50,833 bases of DNA. Source: Clostridiales bacterium. Its GTDB lineage: Bacteria > Bacillota > Clostridia > Oscillospirales > CAG-272. Positions within the stretch are counted from its first letter, which is position 1. The number at the start of each line of letters is the position of its first letter. The stretch covers positions 1 to 50,833 of the forward strand of contig JAEEKG010000014.1 in assembly GCA_016282315.1 (NCBI GenBank), given 5' to 3'. Positions 8,270-16,587 of the stretch are shown here, in pieces. The notes beneath the pieces were generated by a model. That model saw only the letters and a program-made list of their open reading frames with translations, ran no database searches and was not told the DNA's origin. A program made the position numbers and the translations under genes.

Positions 8270-10360
8270 TTATTGAAGTGCATCTTTTCTTGAAAGATTG
8301 ATTCTGCCTTTATCATCAATGCCAAGATACTTAACTGTAATCTTGTCACCTACATTAACAACATCTTCAACTTTTTCTACTCTTGATTTGTCAAGTTTTG
8401 AAATGTGTACAAGGCCTTCTTTTCCAGGTGCGATTTCAACAAATGCGCCTATTGGAATGATTCTTGTTACAGTTCCTGTGTAATTGCAACCTTCAACTGG
8501 TTCAAAGCAAATAGCATCAATAATGCCCTTTGCAGTGTAAGCATCGTCTCTGTTGACTGCCTGAATGAAGATTGAACCGTCTTCTTCAATATCAATCTTG
8601 GTGTTGGTTTCAGTTGTGATCTTCTGGATAACTTCGCCGCCTTTACCAATAACTTCTCTGATCTTGTCAGGATTGATTTTAAGAGTAACGACTTTAGGTG
8701 CATATTCGTTGACATCTGGACGTGGAGCATCAATTGCTTTAAGGATTATTTCATCAATGATGTAATCTCTTGCTTTGTGTGTCTTTGCCAATGCAGCTTT
8801 AATGATTTCCGGTGTAAGACCATCAATCTTAAGGTCCATCTGAATTGATGTTATACCTTTGTGTGTTCCTGCAACTTTAAAGTCCATATCGCCATAGAAG
8901 TCTTCAACACCCTGGATATCTACCATTGTGTCCCAAGAACCATCTTCAGCTGTAATAAGACCACATGAAATTCCTGCAACCGGAGCTTTGATCGGAACGC
9001 CTGCAGCCATAAGTGCAAGTGTGCTTCCGCATACAGAACCCTGTGAAGTAGATCCGTTAGAAGAGAGAACTTCAGATACAACTCTAATTGTGTATGGGAA
9101 TTCTTCTCTGGATGGAAGTACAGGAATCAATGAACGTTCAGCAAGTGCGCCATGTCCTATTTCACGTCTACCGGGTGAACGAACAGCTTTAGCTTCGCCT
9201 GTTGAGTAACCAGGCATATTGTACTGGTGAATGTAGTATTTTTCTTTTTCTTCATCAAGACCATCAAGAATCTGAGCGTCGCTGAATGAACCAAGTGTAA
9301 CAATTGACAATACCTGTGTCTGACCTCTTGTGAACAATCCTGAGCCGTGAACTCTTGGAAGAACATCAACTTCAGCAGCAAGTGGACGAATCTGGTCCAT
9401 AGCTCTTCCGTCAACTCTCTTCTTGTCTACGAGTAACCATCTACGAACAATCTTCTTCTGAATCTTGTAGATGAGTTCCGGAAGAATAACTTCGATGTCA
9501 GGATACTCTTCAGCATAATCAGCAACGATTCTGTCCTGGATAGGCTGCATTCTTGCATCACGTACATTCTTGTCGTCAGTATCAAGAGCGAATTCTACAT
9601 CTTTTTCAACTGCAGCAAAGATTTTGTCGAACATGTCGTGATCGAGTTCGCCTGATGGATACTCAAATTTCGGTTTGCCTATTTCATCAACGATGCTGTT
9701 TATGAACTTAAGAAGTTTGCCGATTTCTTCATGTGCAAGCATGATAGCATTGAACATTGTCTCATCATCAACTTCATTAGCGCCTGCTTCAACCATTACA
9801 ACTTTCTTTTCGCTGGATGCAACTGTGAGTTGGAGATCACTCTTAAGTCTCTGTTCAGCTGTTGGGTTAATAACGAGCTGTCCGTCAACCAAACCAACAT
9901 AAGCGCCGCCTATTGGGCCGTTCCACGGTATGTCAGAAATTGACAATGCAATTGAAGCACCGATCATAGCTGTGATTTCAGGTGAACAATCAGGATCAAC
10001 TGCCATTACTTCAAGAGTAAGAGCAACGTCGTTTCTCAGATCTTTCGGGAAAAGAGGACGAATTGGACGATCGATTACACGGCTTGTAAGAATTGCCTTG
10101 TCGCTTGGTTTTCCTTCTCTTCTTTGATAGCTGCCGGGAATTCTTCCGACTGCATACAGTTTTTCATCATAGTCAACTGAAAGAGGCAAGAAATCAATTC
10201 CTTCTCTTGGTTTGGCAGATGCTGTAGCACAACAGAGAATAACTGTGTCGCCATAGTGAATCATGACTGAACCATTTGCAAGTCCTGCAACTTTGCCTGT
10301 TTCAACCTTTAAAGGTCTTCCTGCGTATTCATATTCGAATACTCTGTAGTTTTCAAACAT
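8270..10360 (-). CDS. pnp: Polyribonucleotide nucleotidyltransferase (PNPase)
   Basis: 696 residues, the usual length. Two RNase PH domains carry GRIPGSYQRREGKPSD, SRVIDRPIRPLFP and later FTRGQTQVLS, RREIGHGALAERSL and SNGSTSQGSVCGSTLALMAAG. A KH domain (IREVIGKGGEVIQKI) and an S1 domain (GTVTRIIPIGAFVEIAPGKEG) close the protein. PNPase degrades RNA 3' to 5' by phosphorolysis and is part of the RNA degradosome. The start at 10360 (MFENYRVFEY) is chosen for its AGGAGG with 6-nt spacing; the 33-nt longer frame lacks one. It lies downstream of rpsO, as in most bacteria, with a long structured gap between them. Confidence 0.97.
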   Translation of the reverse strand: MFENYRVFEYEYAGRPLKVETGKVAGLANGSVMIHYGDTVILCCATASAKPREGIDFLPLSVDYDEKLYAVGRIPGSYQRREGKPSDKAILTSRVIDRPIRPLFPKDLRNDVALTLEVMAVDPDCSPEITAMIGASIALSISDIPWNGPIGGAYVGLVDGQLVINPTAEQRLKSDLQLTVASSEKKVVMVEAGANEVDDETMFNAIMLAHEEIGKLLKFINSIVDEIGKPKFEYPSGELDHDMFDKIFAAVEKDVEFALDTDDKNVRDARMQPIQDRIVADYAEEYPDIEVILPELIYKIQKKIVRRWLLVDKKRVDGRAMDQIRPLAAEVDVLPRVHGSGLFTRGQTQVLSIVTLGSFSDAQILDGLDEEKEKYYIHQYNMPGYSTGEAKAVRSPGRREIGHGALAERSLIPVLPSREEFPYTIRVVSEVLSSNGSTSQGSVCGSTLALMAAGVPIKAPVAGISCGLITAEDGSWDTMVDIQGVEDFYGDMDFKVAGTHKGITSIQMDLKIDGLTPEIIKAALAKTHKARDYIIDEIILKAIDAPRPDVNEYAPKVVTLKINPDKIREVIGKGGEVIQKITTETNTKIDIEEDGSIFIQAVNRDDAYTAKGIIDAICFEPVEGCNYTGTVTRIIPIGAFVEIAPGKEGLVHISKLDKSRVEKVEDVVNVGDKITVKYLGIDDKGRINLSRKDALQ

Positions 10361-10411
10361 AATTTCCTCCTGTTTGATAAATATATTTCTCAACCCATGG
10401 AGGTTTTGTTT

Positions 10412-10458
10412 AGCACTTAATTAAAAGTCCAAATGTTTCAGGCTCTTAATTAATTGCT
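10412..10458 (-). promoter_or_regulatory. pnp: Long leader hairpin between rpsO and pnp
   Basis: AGCA-N-TTAATTAA at 10412-10424 is complementary to TTAATTAA-N-TGCT at 10447-10458, and the pairing continues imperfectly inward (about 16 pairs in all). It lies in the pnp 5' leader. PNPase is known in several bacteria to repress its own mRNA after RNase III cuts a leader stem-loop; this hairpin is a candidate for that role, by inference only. Confidence 0.4.
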
Positions 10459-10501
10459 ATACAACCCCTCTGCCCATGAGTAAAAAGACAAAAAGTGAAA
10501 T

Positions 10502-10521
10502 GGGACGGAAAAAACCGCCCC
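10502..10521 (-). terminator. Weak terminator after rpsO
   Basis: Minus-strand stem GGGGCGG / CCGTCCC (one G-U) with a six-T loop, followed by an imperfect T-rich stretch. It would end or attenuate rpsO transcripts before pnp. The U-tract is interrupted, so partial read-through into pnp is likely. Confidence 0.55.
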
Positions 10522-10528
10522 TTACATA

Positions 10529-10792
10529 TTACTTTCTCAAACCAAGTTTTTCGATGATTGCACGATAACGTGTAATATCTTTCTTCTGGAGATATGCGAG
10601 AAGATTTCTTCTCTTACCGATCATTTTAAGCAAACCTCTACGGCTATGCTTATCCTGAGGGTTTACAGAAAGATGCTCATTAAGATGATTGATTCTTTCT
10701 GTCAAAAGAGCGATCTGAACTTCAGGAGAACCTGTATCGCCTTCGTGTTTTTGGTTTTCAGTAATAATTTGCTGCTTGAGTTCTTTTTCCAT
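10529..10792 (-). CDS. rpsO: 30S ribosomal protein S15
   Basis: 87 residues, near the usual 88-89. The family signature is clear: [46 protein letters not shown]15 binds 16S rRNA helices 20-22 early in assembly. The ATG at 10792 is preferred over the upstream GTG because AGGTG lies about 6 nt before it. A strong promoter lies about 110 bp upstream, leaving a leader of about 100 nt that could carry the S15 autoregulatory structure known in other Firmicutes; I cannot confirm that fold. Confidence 0.95.
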   Translation of the reverse strand: MEKELKQQIITENQKHEGDTGSPEVQIALLTERINHLNEHLSVNPQDKHSRRGLLKMIGKRRNLLAYLQKKDITRYRAIIEKLGLRK

Positions 10793-10903
10793 TTTTGTCA
10801 CCTCGTAGAATAATTATTTGCCTAAGAACGAAGTGTTGGAGGGTGACATTGTCTCTTTAAGACCATGGTTCCAAAACTGCGCTCCCGGTTAACAGCAATC
10901 GCT

Positions 10904-10932
10904 ATTATATCAATGTTTTTTTTTCTTGTCAA
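10904..10932 (-). promoter_or_regulatory. Strong promoter of rpsO(-pnp)
   Basis: Consensus TTGACA (10927-10932) and TATAAT (10904-10909) with 17-bp spacing on the minus strand, as expected for a highly expressed ribosomal gene. The leader between it and rpsO is about 100 nt. Confidence 0.85.
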
Positions 10933-10979
10933 CATATAATTATTAAATATATAGCGTTTTTCTTTTATATGGAAAAGTG

Positions 10980-11008
10980 TTGAATTTGTATGGTCATAGT
11001 TGTAAAAT
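10980..11008 (+). promoter_or_regulatory. Promoter of fba
   Basis: TTGAAT (10980-10985), 17 bp, TAAAAT (11003-11008), about 50 bp before the fba start. It is divergent from the rpsO promoter. Confidence 0.6.
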
Positions 11009-11056
11009 TACATTGTTATAAATCCGTATTGCGGAAAAGAAAGAGGTAATAATATT

Positions 11057-11992
11057 ATGGCACTTGTTACAACAAAAGAAATGTTCAAAAAGGCATACGA
11101 TGGTCATTACGCTATAGGCGCTTTTAACGTAAACAACATGGAAATCGTTCAGGGAATAACAGAAGCAGCTAACGAGCTCAGAAGCCCTGTAATTCTTCAG
11201 GTAAGTAAAGGCGCAAGAGCATATGCAAATCATACATATCTTGTAAAATTGGTTGAGGCTGCAGTTCACGAGACAGACATCCCGATCGCACTGCACTTGG
11301 ATCATGGTCCGGATTTTGAAACATGTAAATCATGCATTGACGGTGGATTTACATCAGTTATGATAGATTTCTCAAGTCATCCATATGAGGAGAACATCAA
11401 AGAAACAAAGAGAGTAGTTGAGTATGCTCACGCTCACGGAGTTGTTGTTGAAGCTGAACTCGGAACACTTGCAGGTGTTGAAGATGAAGTTAAAGTTGAA
11501 GAGGGTATGAGTTCATACACTCGTCCGGAAGAAGTTCAGGACTTTGCTGAAAGAACAGGTTGTGACTCACTTGCAATTGCAATAGGAACAAGCCATGGCG
11601 CATACAAGTTTAAACCAGGCACAAAACCACAACTCAGATTCGACATTCTTGAAGAAGTATCAAAGAGATTGCCGGGATTCCCGATAGTTTTACACGGCGC
11701 ATCCAGCGTTCCACAGGAATTTGTAAAAATCATAAACAATTACGGCGGCAAAATGCCAGACGCAATTGGTGTTCCTGAAGAAATGTTGGCTCAGGCAGCT
11801 AAGATGGCTGTGTGTAAGATCAATATCGACTCAGACATTAGACTTGCTATGACAGCTTCAATCAGACAGTATCTGACAGAACATCCAGCAGACTTTGATC
11901 CACGTCAATATCTCAAACCGGCTCGCCAAGCTGTTAAAGATATGGTTAGCCACAAGATTGTTGATGTTTTGGGTTCAAACAACAAAGCTTAA
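11057..11992 (+). CDS. fba: Class II fructose-1,6-bisphosphate aldolase
   Basis: 311 residues. Metal and substrate motifs of class II aldolases are present: AFNVNNME near the N-terminus, HLDHG (first Zn His and catalytic Asp), EAELG, GTSHGAY (Zn His), LHGASSVP (Zn His) and NIDSD. The enzyme cleaves fructose-1,6-bisphosphate to DHAP and glyceraldehyde-3-phosphate in glycolysis, in the cytosol. AAAGAGG precedes the start. The gene is monocistronic, between its own promoter and a strong terminator. Confidence 0.95.
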   Translation: MALVTTKEMFKKAYDGHYAIGAFNVNNMEIVQGITEAANELRSPVILQVSKGARAYANHTYLVKLVEAAVHETDIPIALHLDHGPDFETCKSCIDGGFTSVMIDFSSHPYEENIKETKRVVEYAHAHGVVVEAELGTLAGVEDEVKVEEGMSSYTRPEEVQDFAERTGCDSLAIAIGTSHGAYKFKPGTKPQLRFDILEEVSKRLPGFPIVLHGASSVPQEFVKIINNYGGKMPDAIGVPEEMLAQAAKMAVCKINIDSDIRLAMTASIRQYLTEHPADFDPRQYLKPARQAVKDMVSHKIVDVLGSNNKA

Positions 11993-12006
11993 GAAAAATC
12001 TTTTTT

Positions 12007-12045
12007 ACTGTGATAGGCACTCAAAGCTTATCACAGTTTTTTTTT
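12007..12045 (+). terminator. Terminator of fba
   Basis: Stem ACTGTGATA / TATCACAGT (12007-12015 with 12029-12037) followed by nine T residues. Confidence 0.9.
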
Positions 12046-12076
12046 GCAACAATATTTATAAATATAAAAATATATG

Positions 12077-12105
12077 TTGCACAATTGCATATTTTGTGGT
12101 AAAAA
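12077..12105 (+). promoter_or_regulatory. Possible promoter of the lysine operon
   Basis: TTGCAC (12077-12082), 17 bp, TAAAAA (12100-12105) preceded by TG in the extended -10 position. It lies just upstream of the riboswitch. The -10 is imperfect. Confidence 0.45.
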
Positions 12106-12115
12106 GAAAGAACAA

Positions 12116-12240
12116 AGATAGAGGCGCGGCCGACAAGATTACTCAGTATGGGGAAAGGGGAAGCTGCCGAAGGTGATTATTGTCTCCTGGGCGTACGGAG
12201 AATATCCGTGCGACTGTCGCATTATTGCGGAGAGCTATCA
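12116..12240 (+). promoter_or_regulatory. Lysine riboswitch (L box) aptamer
   Basis: The core elements occur in the order known for the L box: GATAGAGGCGCGGC at the 5' side, ACTCAGTATGGGGAAAGGGGAAG, TGCCGAAGG, CTGGGC, then GACTGTCGC, and GGAGAGCTATC at the 3' side closing P1 (GATAG 12117-12121 with CTATC 12235-12239). It sits directly upstream of dapA, the first gene of a lysine biosynthesis operon, which is the expected target. High lysine should lower expression through the terminator at 12277-12308. Confidence 0.93.
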
Positions 12241-12276
12241 TGTGATTATTAATACAATTATGTATTTTTGAACATG

Positions 12277-12308
12277 ATGGCTGCATTTCTTGCAACCATT
12301 ATTTTTTT
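12277..12308 (+). terminator. Riboswitch-controlled attenuator before dapA
   Basis: Stem ATGGCTGCA (12277-12285) with TGCAACCAT (12291-12299), one mismatch, followed by TATTTTTTT. The 5' arm region CATGATGGCT (12273-12282) can instead pair with AGCTATCATG (12233-12242), the 3' strand of riboswitch P1, giving a visible antiterminator. Ligand binding should hold P1 and release the terminator. Confidence 0.85.
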
Positions 12309-12319
12309 GGAGAAAAACT

Positions 12320-13207
12320 ATGAAAAAAGAAACTATATTCAAAGGCGCAGCAACTGCAATTATCACTCCTTTAAACGAAAACGGAGTGGATTTTGACAGA
12401 TTCGGAAAACTACTTGATTGGCAAATTGAAGAAGGAATAGATGCTCTTGTAATATGCGGAACCACTGGCGAAGGCGCAACTATGAGTCAGTCTGAATATG
12501 AAGCGACAATAGACTATGCAGTTAAAAGAATAAACAAAAGAGTTCCTGTTATCGCCGGAGCTGGTTCAAATAACACATCTAGAGCTATTGAGATGACAAA
12601 GTATTGCTGCAGTGTAGGAGCAGATGCAATATTGTCTGTTACTCCTTTTTACAACAAGACAACTCAGTTGGGTCTTGTAAAGATGTACACGGAAATTGCA
12701 AAGGCTTCAACTAAACCGGTTGTACTGTACAATGTTCCGTCAAGAACGGGAATAAACATAGAACCTGAAACATATCTTGAACTATCCAAAGTTGACAACA
12801 TATCAGCTATAAAGGAAGCCAATGGAGACTTGTCAAAGATTATCAAGACAATGTCTTTAGTTGAAGATAAGCTTGATGTCTATTCTGGAAATGATGATCA
12901 GGCTTATTCCGTAATGTCTTTGGGTGGAAAAGGTGTCATTTCTGTTTTGTCTAATGTTGTTCCAAAAGAGACTGCTTTGATGTGCAAGAAGTTCTTTGAA
13001 GGCGATTACGAAGGGGCTAAACAATTGCAATTCAAATATCTTAACCTGATATCTGCATTGTTCTCTGAGACAAATCCGATTCCGGTCAAAGCTGCGATGG
13101 CAAAAATGGGATTTTGTGAGAACTATCTTAGACTTCCGCTTATTGAGATGAGTGAAGATAAGAAAGCTAAAATGTTCAGCATAATGAAAGAACTAGGATT
13201 GATTTGA
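12320..13207 (+). CDS. dapA: 4-hydroxy-tetrahydrodipicolinate synthase
   Basis: 295 residues from the ATG at 12320, which has TTGGAG 8 nt upstream; the 30-nt longer frame begins inside the attenuator hairpin. DapA motifs: CGTTGEGATM, an AGAGSNNT segment, YNVPSRTG with the catalytic Tyr, and AIKEANG with the Schiff-base Lys. It condenses pyruvate with aspartate semialdehyde, the first step of the diaminopimelate/lysine branch. First gene of the riboswitch-controlled dapA-dapB-lysC-lysA-asd operon. The neighbouring genes supply both its substrate (lysC, asd) and its next step (dapB). Confidence 0.96.
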   Translation: MKKETIFKGAATAIITPLNENGVDFDRFGKLLDWQIEEGIDALVICGTTGEGATMSQSEYEATIDYAVKRINKRVPVIAGAGSNNTSRAIEMTKYCCSVGADAILSVTPFYNKTTQLGLVKMYTEIAKASTKPVVLYNVPSRTGINIEPETYLELSKVDNISAIKEANGDLSKIIKTMSLVEDKLDVYSGNDDQAYSVMSLGGKGVISVLSNVVPKETALMCKKFFEGDYEGAKQLQFKYLNLISALFSETNPIPVKAAMAKMGFCENYLRLPLIEMSEDKKAKMFSIMKELGLI

Positions 13208-13215
13208 GGTACGTT

Positions 13216-13950
13216 ATGAAAGTAATTGTTCATGGTGCAAAAGGGCACATGGGTCAAATAACAACAGATCTTGTAAAAAAAGGATATGACGGAGCTATAT
13301 TTGCAGCTGCAGTTGACGCTTTTTCTGAAGACAAAGATGTATACAAAAGCTTAAATGACGTAACTGAAAAAGCAGATGTCGTAATAGATTTTTCTCATCA
13401 TTCTGCTACCAAGGCTGTGTGTGATTATTGCAAAGAAAAAAACATTCCTGTTGTAATAGCAACAACAGGACAGAACGAAGAAGAAAAAAAGATAATAGAA
13501 GAAACTTCAAAGACAATTCCTGTTTTCTTTTCAGCAAACATGTCAATAGGAATAGCAGTACTGGCTAGTTTTGCTAAACAGGCAGCTGCTATGATGAAAG
13601 ATGCAGATATAGAAATAGTTGAAGTTCATCACAACAGAAAACTTGATGCTCCAAGCGGAACAGCTTTGCTTTTAGCTGAAGAAATAAAAGAATCAAGACC
13701 CGAAGCCAGAATTGTTTGCGGCAGAAACGGACAGCAAAAAAGAGACCAGAATGATATAGGTATTAACTCTGTAAGAATGGGAAATGTTGTCGGGATACAT
13801 GAAGTTTACATATCTTCACCAACTCAGACAATAACTCTTAAACACGAGGCTCACGACAGAGCATTGTTCTCCGAAGGGGCTATCAAGGCAGCTGAGTTTG
13901 TGGTTACTAAGCCTGCCGGATTATACAACATGAAAGATTTGCTGGTGTAA
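13216..13950 (+). CDS. dapB: 4-hydroxy-tetrahydrodipicolinate reductase
   Basis: 244 residues. The N-terminal Rossmann motif VHGAKGHMGQ binds the nicotinamide cofactor; the FSANMSIGIAVL segment and EVHHNRKLDAPSGTA carry the catalytic His/Lys pair of DapB. It reduces the DapA product to tetrahydrodipicolinate. The ATG at 13216 is chosen because GAGGT, which begins in the dapA stop codon region, lies 6 nt upstream; a TTG at 13204 is the only longer option. The gene is 8 nt from dapA and 2 nt from lysC, so translation is probably coupled. Confidence 0.96.
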   Translation: MKVIVHGAKGHMGQITTDLVKKGYDGAIFAAAVDAFSEDKDVYKSLNDVTEKADVVIDFSHHSATKAVCDYCKEKNIPVVIATTGQNEEEKKIIEETSKTIPVFFSANMSIGIAVLASFAKQAAAMMKDADIEIVEVHHNRKLDAPSGTALLLAEEIKESRPEARIVCGRNGQQKRDQNDIGINSVRMGNVVGIHEVYISSPTQTITLKHEAHDRALFSEGAIKAAEFVVTKPAGLYNMKDLLV

Positions 13951-13952
13951 TT

Positions 13953-15278
13953 ATGACTGATATAGGAATTAAAGTTTGTAAGTTCGGAGGCTCATCTTTA
14001 GCCACATCCGCTGACTTTAAGGTTGTTGCAGATATAATAAAGTCTGATGAAGAGAGAAGATACATAGTGGTATCAGCACCGGGAAAAAGCAACAACAATG
14101 AAGAAAAAGTCACAGACTTACTGATTAAATGCTATGATTTGGCTTCAAAAAAGCAAGATTATAGAGTTGTGCTTGACGAAATCAAGGCAAGGTTTAAAGA
14201 AATCATAGACGGACTTGAAATCAATTTCGATCTGGATACTGAATTTGAACTGATAGATGAAAAGTGTTCAGATGGTCCCGGTAAAGACTATTTGGTGAGC
14301 AGAGGTGAGTATTTGAACGCAAGAATACTTGCTTCATATTTAGCATGTTCATTTGTTGATTCTGAAGGAAGATTGATGTTCTTGAAAAAAGATGTTTTGG
14401 ATGATGAATTGACAGACAGCATTCTGTTCGAGGATTTGTCTGAACTAAAAAGGGCGGTTATCCCTGGTTTTTACGGAACAGGTCCAGATGGCAATGTCAT
14501 GACTTTCTCAAGGGGAGGGTCAGATATTACAGGCGCGATTGTATCTAGAGCTGTTCATGCAGATATGTATGAGAACTGGACCGATGTATCCGGAATGCTG
14601 ATGGTAGATCCCAAATGTGTTGAAAATCCAAAAACGATTTCTATGATTTCGTACAGCGAATTGCGCGAATTGACATATATGGGAGCTACTGTTCTTCACG
14701 AAGATGCAGTATTTCCGGCTAGACAGGCTAAGCTTCCAATAAATATCCGCAATACAAGATTTCCGGACGATCAGGGAACAGTAATCCTTCCCAAAGTACC
14801 AGCCGGGGTACCTAAACATATAATTACAGGAATAGCAGGAAAAAAAGGTTTTGCTTCAATTACAATTGAAAAAAACAGAATGAATGCAGAACTTGGTTTT
14901 GGAAGAAAAGTATTGAGTGTACTTGAAGAAATTAATCTCTCGTTTGAACATATTCCGACTGGTATAGACACGATGTCTGTGTTTGTAAATAAGTCGGCAA
15001 TTGTAGGAAAAGAAGACTATATCAAGGAAAGAATTCAAAAAGAGGTAGACCCTGACGAAATAGTCATTTACGAAAACATAGCTCTTATAGCAGTAGTGGG
15101 AAGAGGCATGGTTAACAGACCGGGTGTAGCTGGCAGAATCTTTACAGCTCTGGCTAATGAAAGAATAACCGTTAAGATGATTGACCAAGGCTCTTCATGT
15201 ATTAACATCATAATAGGCGTAGAAGAAGAGAATTATGAAAAAGCAGTAAGAGCTATATATAACGAATTTGTGAAATAG
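13953..15278 (+). CDS. lysC: Aspartate kinase (monofunctional, two ACT domains)
   Basis: 441 residues. The kinase domain opens with VCKFGGSSLA and shows FSRGGSDITGAI, the ENWTDVSGM substrate loop and ELRELTYMGATVLHEDA. The C-terminal about 140 residues form two ACT domains (FASITIEKNRMNAE and IALIAVVGRGMVNRPGVAGRI), the usual site of feedback inhibition by amino acids. It phosphorylates aspartate, the first step of the aspartate pathway. The length and inserted kinase region fit the longer LysC/YclM type rather than the short alpha/beta type with an internal beta start; this subtype call is inference. Starts 3 nt after the dapB stop with a weak ribosome-binding site. Confidence 0.94.
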   Translation: MTDIGIKVCKFGGSSLATSADFKVVADIIKSDEERRYIVVSAPGKSNNNEEKVTDLLIKCYDLASKKQDYRVVLDEIKARFKEIIDGLEINFDLDTEFELIDEKCSDGPGKDYLVSRGEYLNARILASYLACSFVDSEGRLMFLKKDVLDDELTDSILFEDLSELKRAVIPGFYGTGPDGNVMTFSRGGSDITGAIVSRAVHADMYENWTDVSGMLMVDPKCVENPKTISMISYSELRELTYMGATVLHEDAVFPARQAKLPINIRNTRFPDDQGTVILPKVPAGVPKHIITGIAGKKGFASITIEKNRMNAELGFGRKVLSVLEEINLSFEHIPTGIDTMSVFVNKSAIVGKEDYIKERIQKEVDPDEIVIYENIALIAVVGRGMVNRPGVAGRIFTALANERITVKMIDQGSSCINIIIGVEEENYEKAVRAIYNEFVK

Positions 15279-15287
15279 GTGTTATCT

Positions 15288-16580
15288 ATGATTTGCAATA
15301 ATTTGACAAACAAAGAAGGAACATTATATTTTAATGGCTATAATACATTGTATCTTGCAAAAAAATACGGGACTCCTTTGTATGTAATGGATGAAGACCG
15401 CATTCATCAAAATATCAGAGTGTATAAGGATGCAATGAACAAGTATTTCGGAGAAGGTTCTTTTCCTCTTTATGCAAGCAAGGCGGCCAGTTTCAAGCAG
15501 ATTTACAGAATAGCTAAAGAAGAAGATATTGGCATTGATGTTGTATCAATGGGTGAAATATTTACAGCAAAATCCGTAGGCTTTCCCATGCACAAAGCAT
15601 ATTTTCACTCTAACAACAAAACAGAAGAAGATATTAGGTTTGCTATGGATTCCGGAGTTGGCTATTTTGTAGTTGATTGCTTTGAAGAATTACAGGCAAT
15701 TGACAATATCTCAAAAGAAAAAGGCATTATTCAAAACGTATTGTTGAGACTTACTCCCGGAATTGATCCTCATACATATGAAGCAGTAGCAACAGGAAAA
15801 GTGGACTCAAAATTTGGTTCTGCCATTGAAACAGGTCAAGCTGAACAGATAACAGAATTTGCTTTGTCACTAAAGCATATATGTCTAAAAGGTTTTCATT
15901 GTCATATAGGTTCCCAGATATTCGATTCTTCAATATTTATTAAGGGTTCTGAAATAATGTTGCAATTCATTTGCGACATGAAGAAAAAGTATAATTATGT
16001 AACTGAACAATTGGATTTGGGCGGTGGATTCGGTGTCAGATACACTGACTCTGATCCTATCATAGATATTGAAAAAGAAATTGAAACAGTTTCCAAAACA
16101 ATTCTAGATAAGGCAAGCGAGCTGGGCATTTCTGTCCCTCAAATTAGAATGGAACCGGGCAGAAGTATAGTTGCTGATGCGGGATTAACACTTTACACTG
16201 TGGGTTCAGTTAAAAGAATACCGGGATACAAGAATTACGTCTCAATTGACGGAGGCATGACAGATAACCCAAGGTTTGCATTGTATAAATCTAAATACAC
16301 TGTTTTGAACGCCGGAAAGCTAAATGATACAAAAGTATTAAAAGCAGATTTAGTAGGCAGATGCTGCGAAAGCGGCGATATCATTCAAAAGGATGTCGAC
16401 TTTGCAAATACTCAAAAAGGCGATATAGTTGCAGTGTTGACAACAGGGGCATATAACTATTCAATGGCATCAAATTACAATAGAATATGCAGACCTGCCG
16501 TAGTAATGGTAGGACAAAAAGGTGATTACATTGCAGTTAAAAGAGAATCACTTGAATATTTGACTGAAAACGATTTATAG
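15288..16580 (+). CDS. lysA: Diaminopimelate decarboxylase
   Basis: 430 residues. Fold-type III PLP enzyme: YASKAASFKQI carries the PLP Lys, then VVSMGEIFTA, HCHIGSQ, LGGGFGVRY, RMEPGRSIV, GRCCESGD and GAYNYSMASNYN. It converts meso-diaminopimelate to L-lysine, the last step of the pathway. The ATG at 15288 has AGGTG 7 nt upstream; the GTG at 15279 is less likely. Seven nucleotides separate it from asd. The middle steps (dapD/E/F or a DapL aminotransferase, or Ddh) are not in this window. Confidence 0.95.
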   Translation: MICNNLTNKEGTLYFNGYNTLYLAKKYGTPLYVMDEDRIHQNIRVYKDAMNKYFGEGSFPLYASKAASFKQIYRIAKEEDIGIDVVSMGEIFTAKSVGFPMHKAYFHSNNKTEEDIRFAMDSGVGYFVVDCFEELQAIDNISKEKGIIQNVLLRLTPGIDPHTYEAVATGKVDSKFGSAIETGQAEQITEFALSLKHICLKGFHCHIGSQIFDSSIFIKGSEIMLQFICDMKKKYNYVTEQLDLGGGFGVRYTDSDPIIDIEKEIETVSKTILDKASELGISVPQIRMEPGRSIVADAGLTLYTVGSVKRIPGYKNYVSIDGGMTDNPRFALYKSKYTVLNAGKLNDTKVLKADLVGRCCESGDIIQKDVDFANTQKGDIVAVLTTGAYNYSMASNYNRICRPAVVMVGQKGDYIAVKRESLEYLTENDL

Positions 16581-16587
16581 GTGTTTT

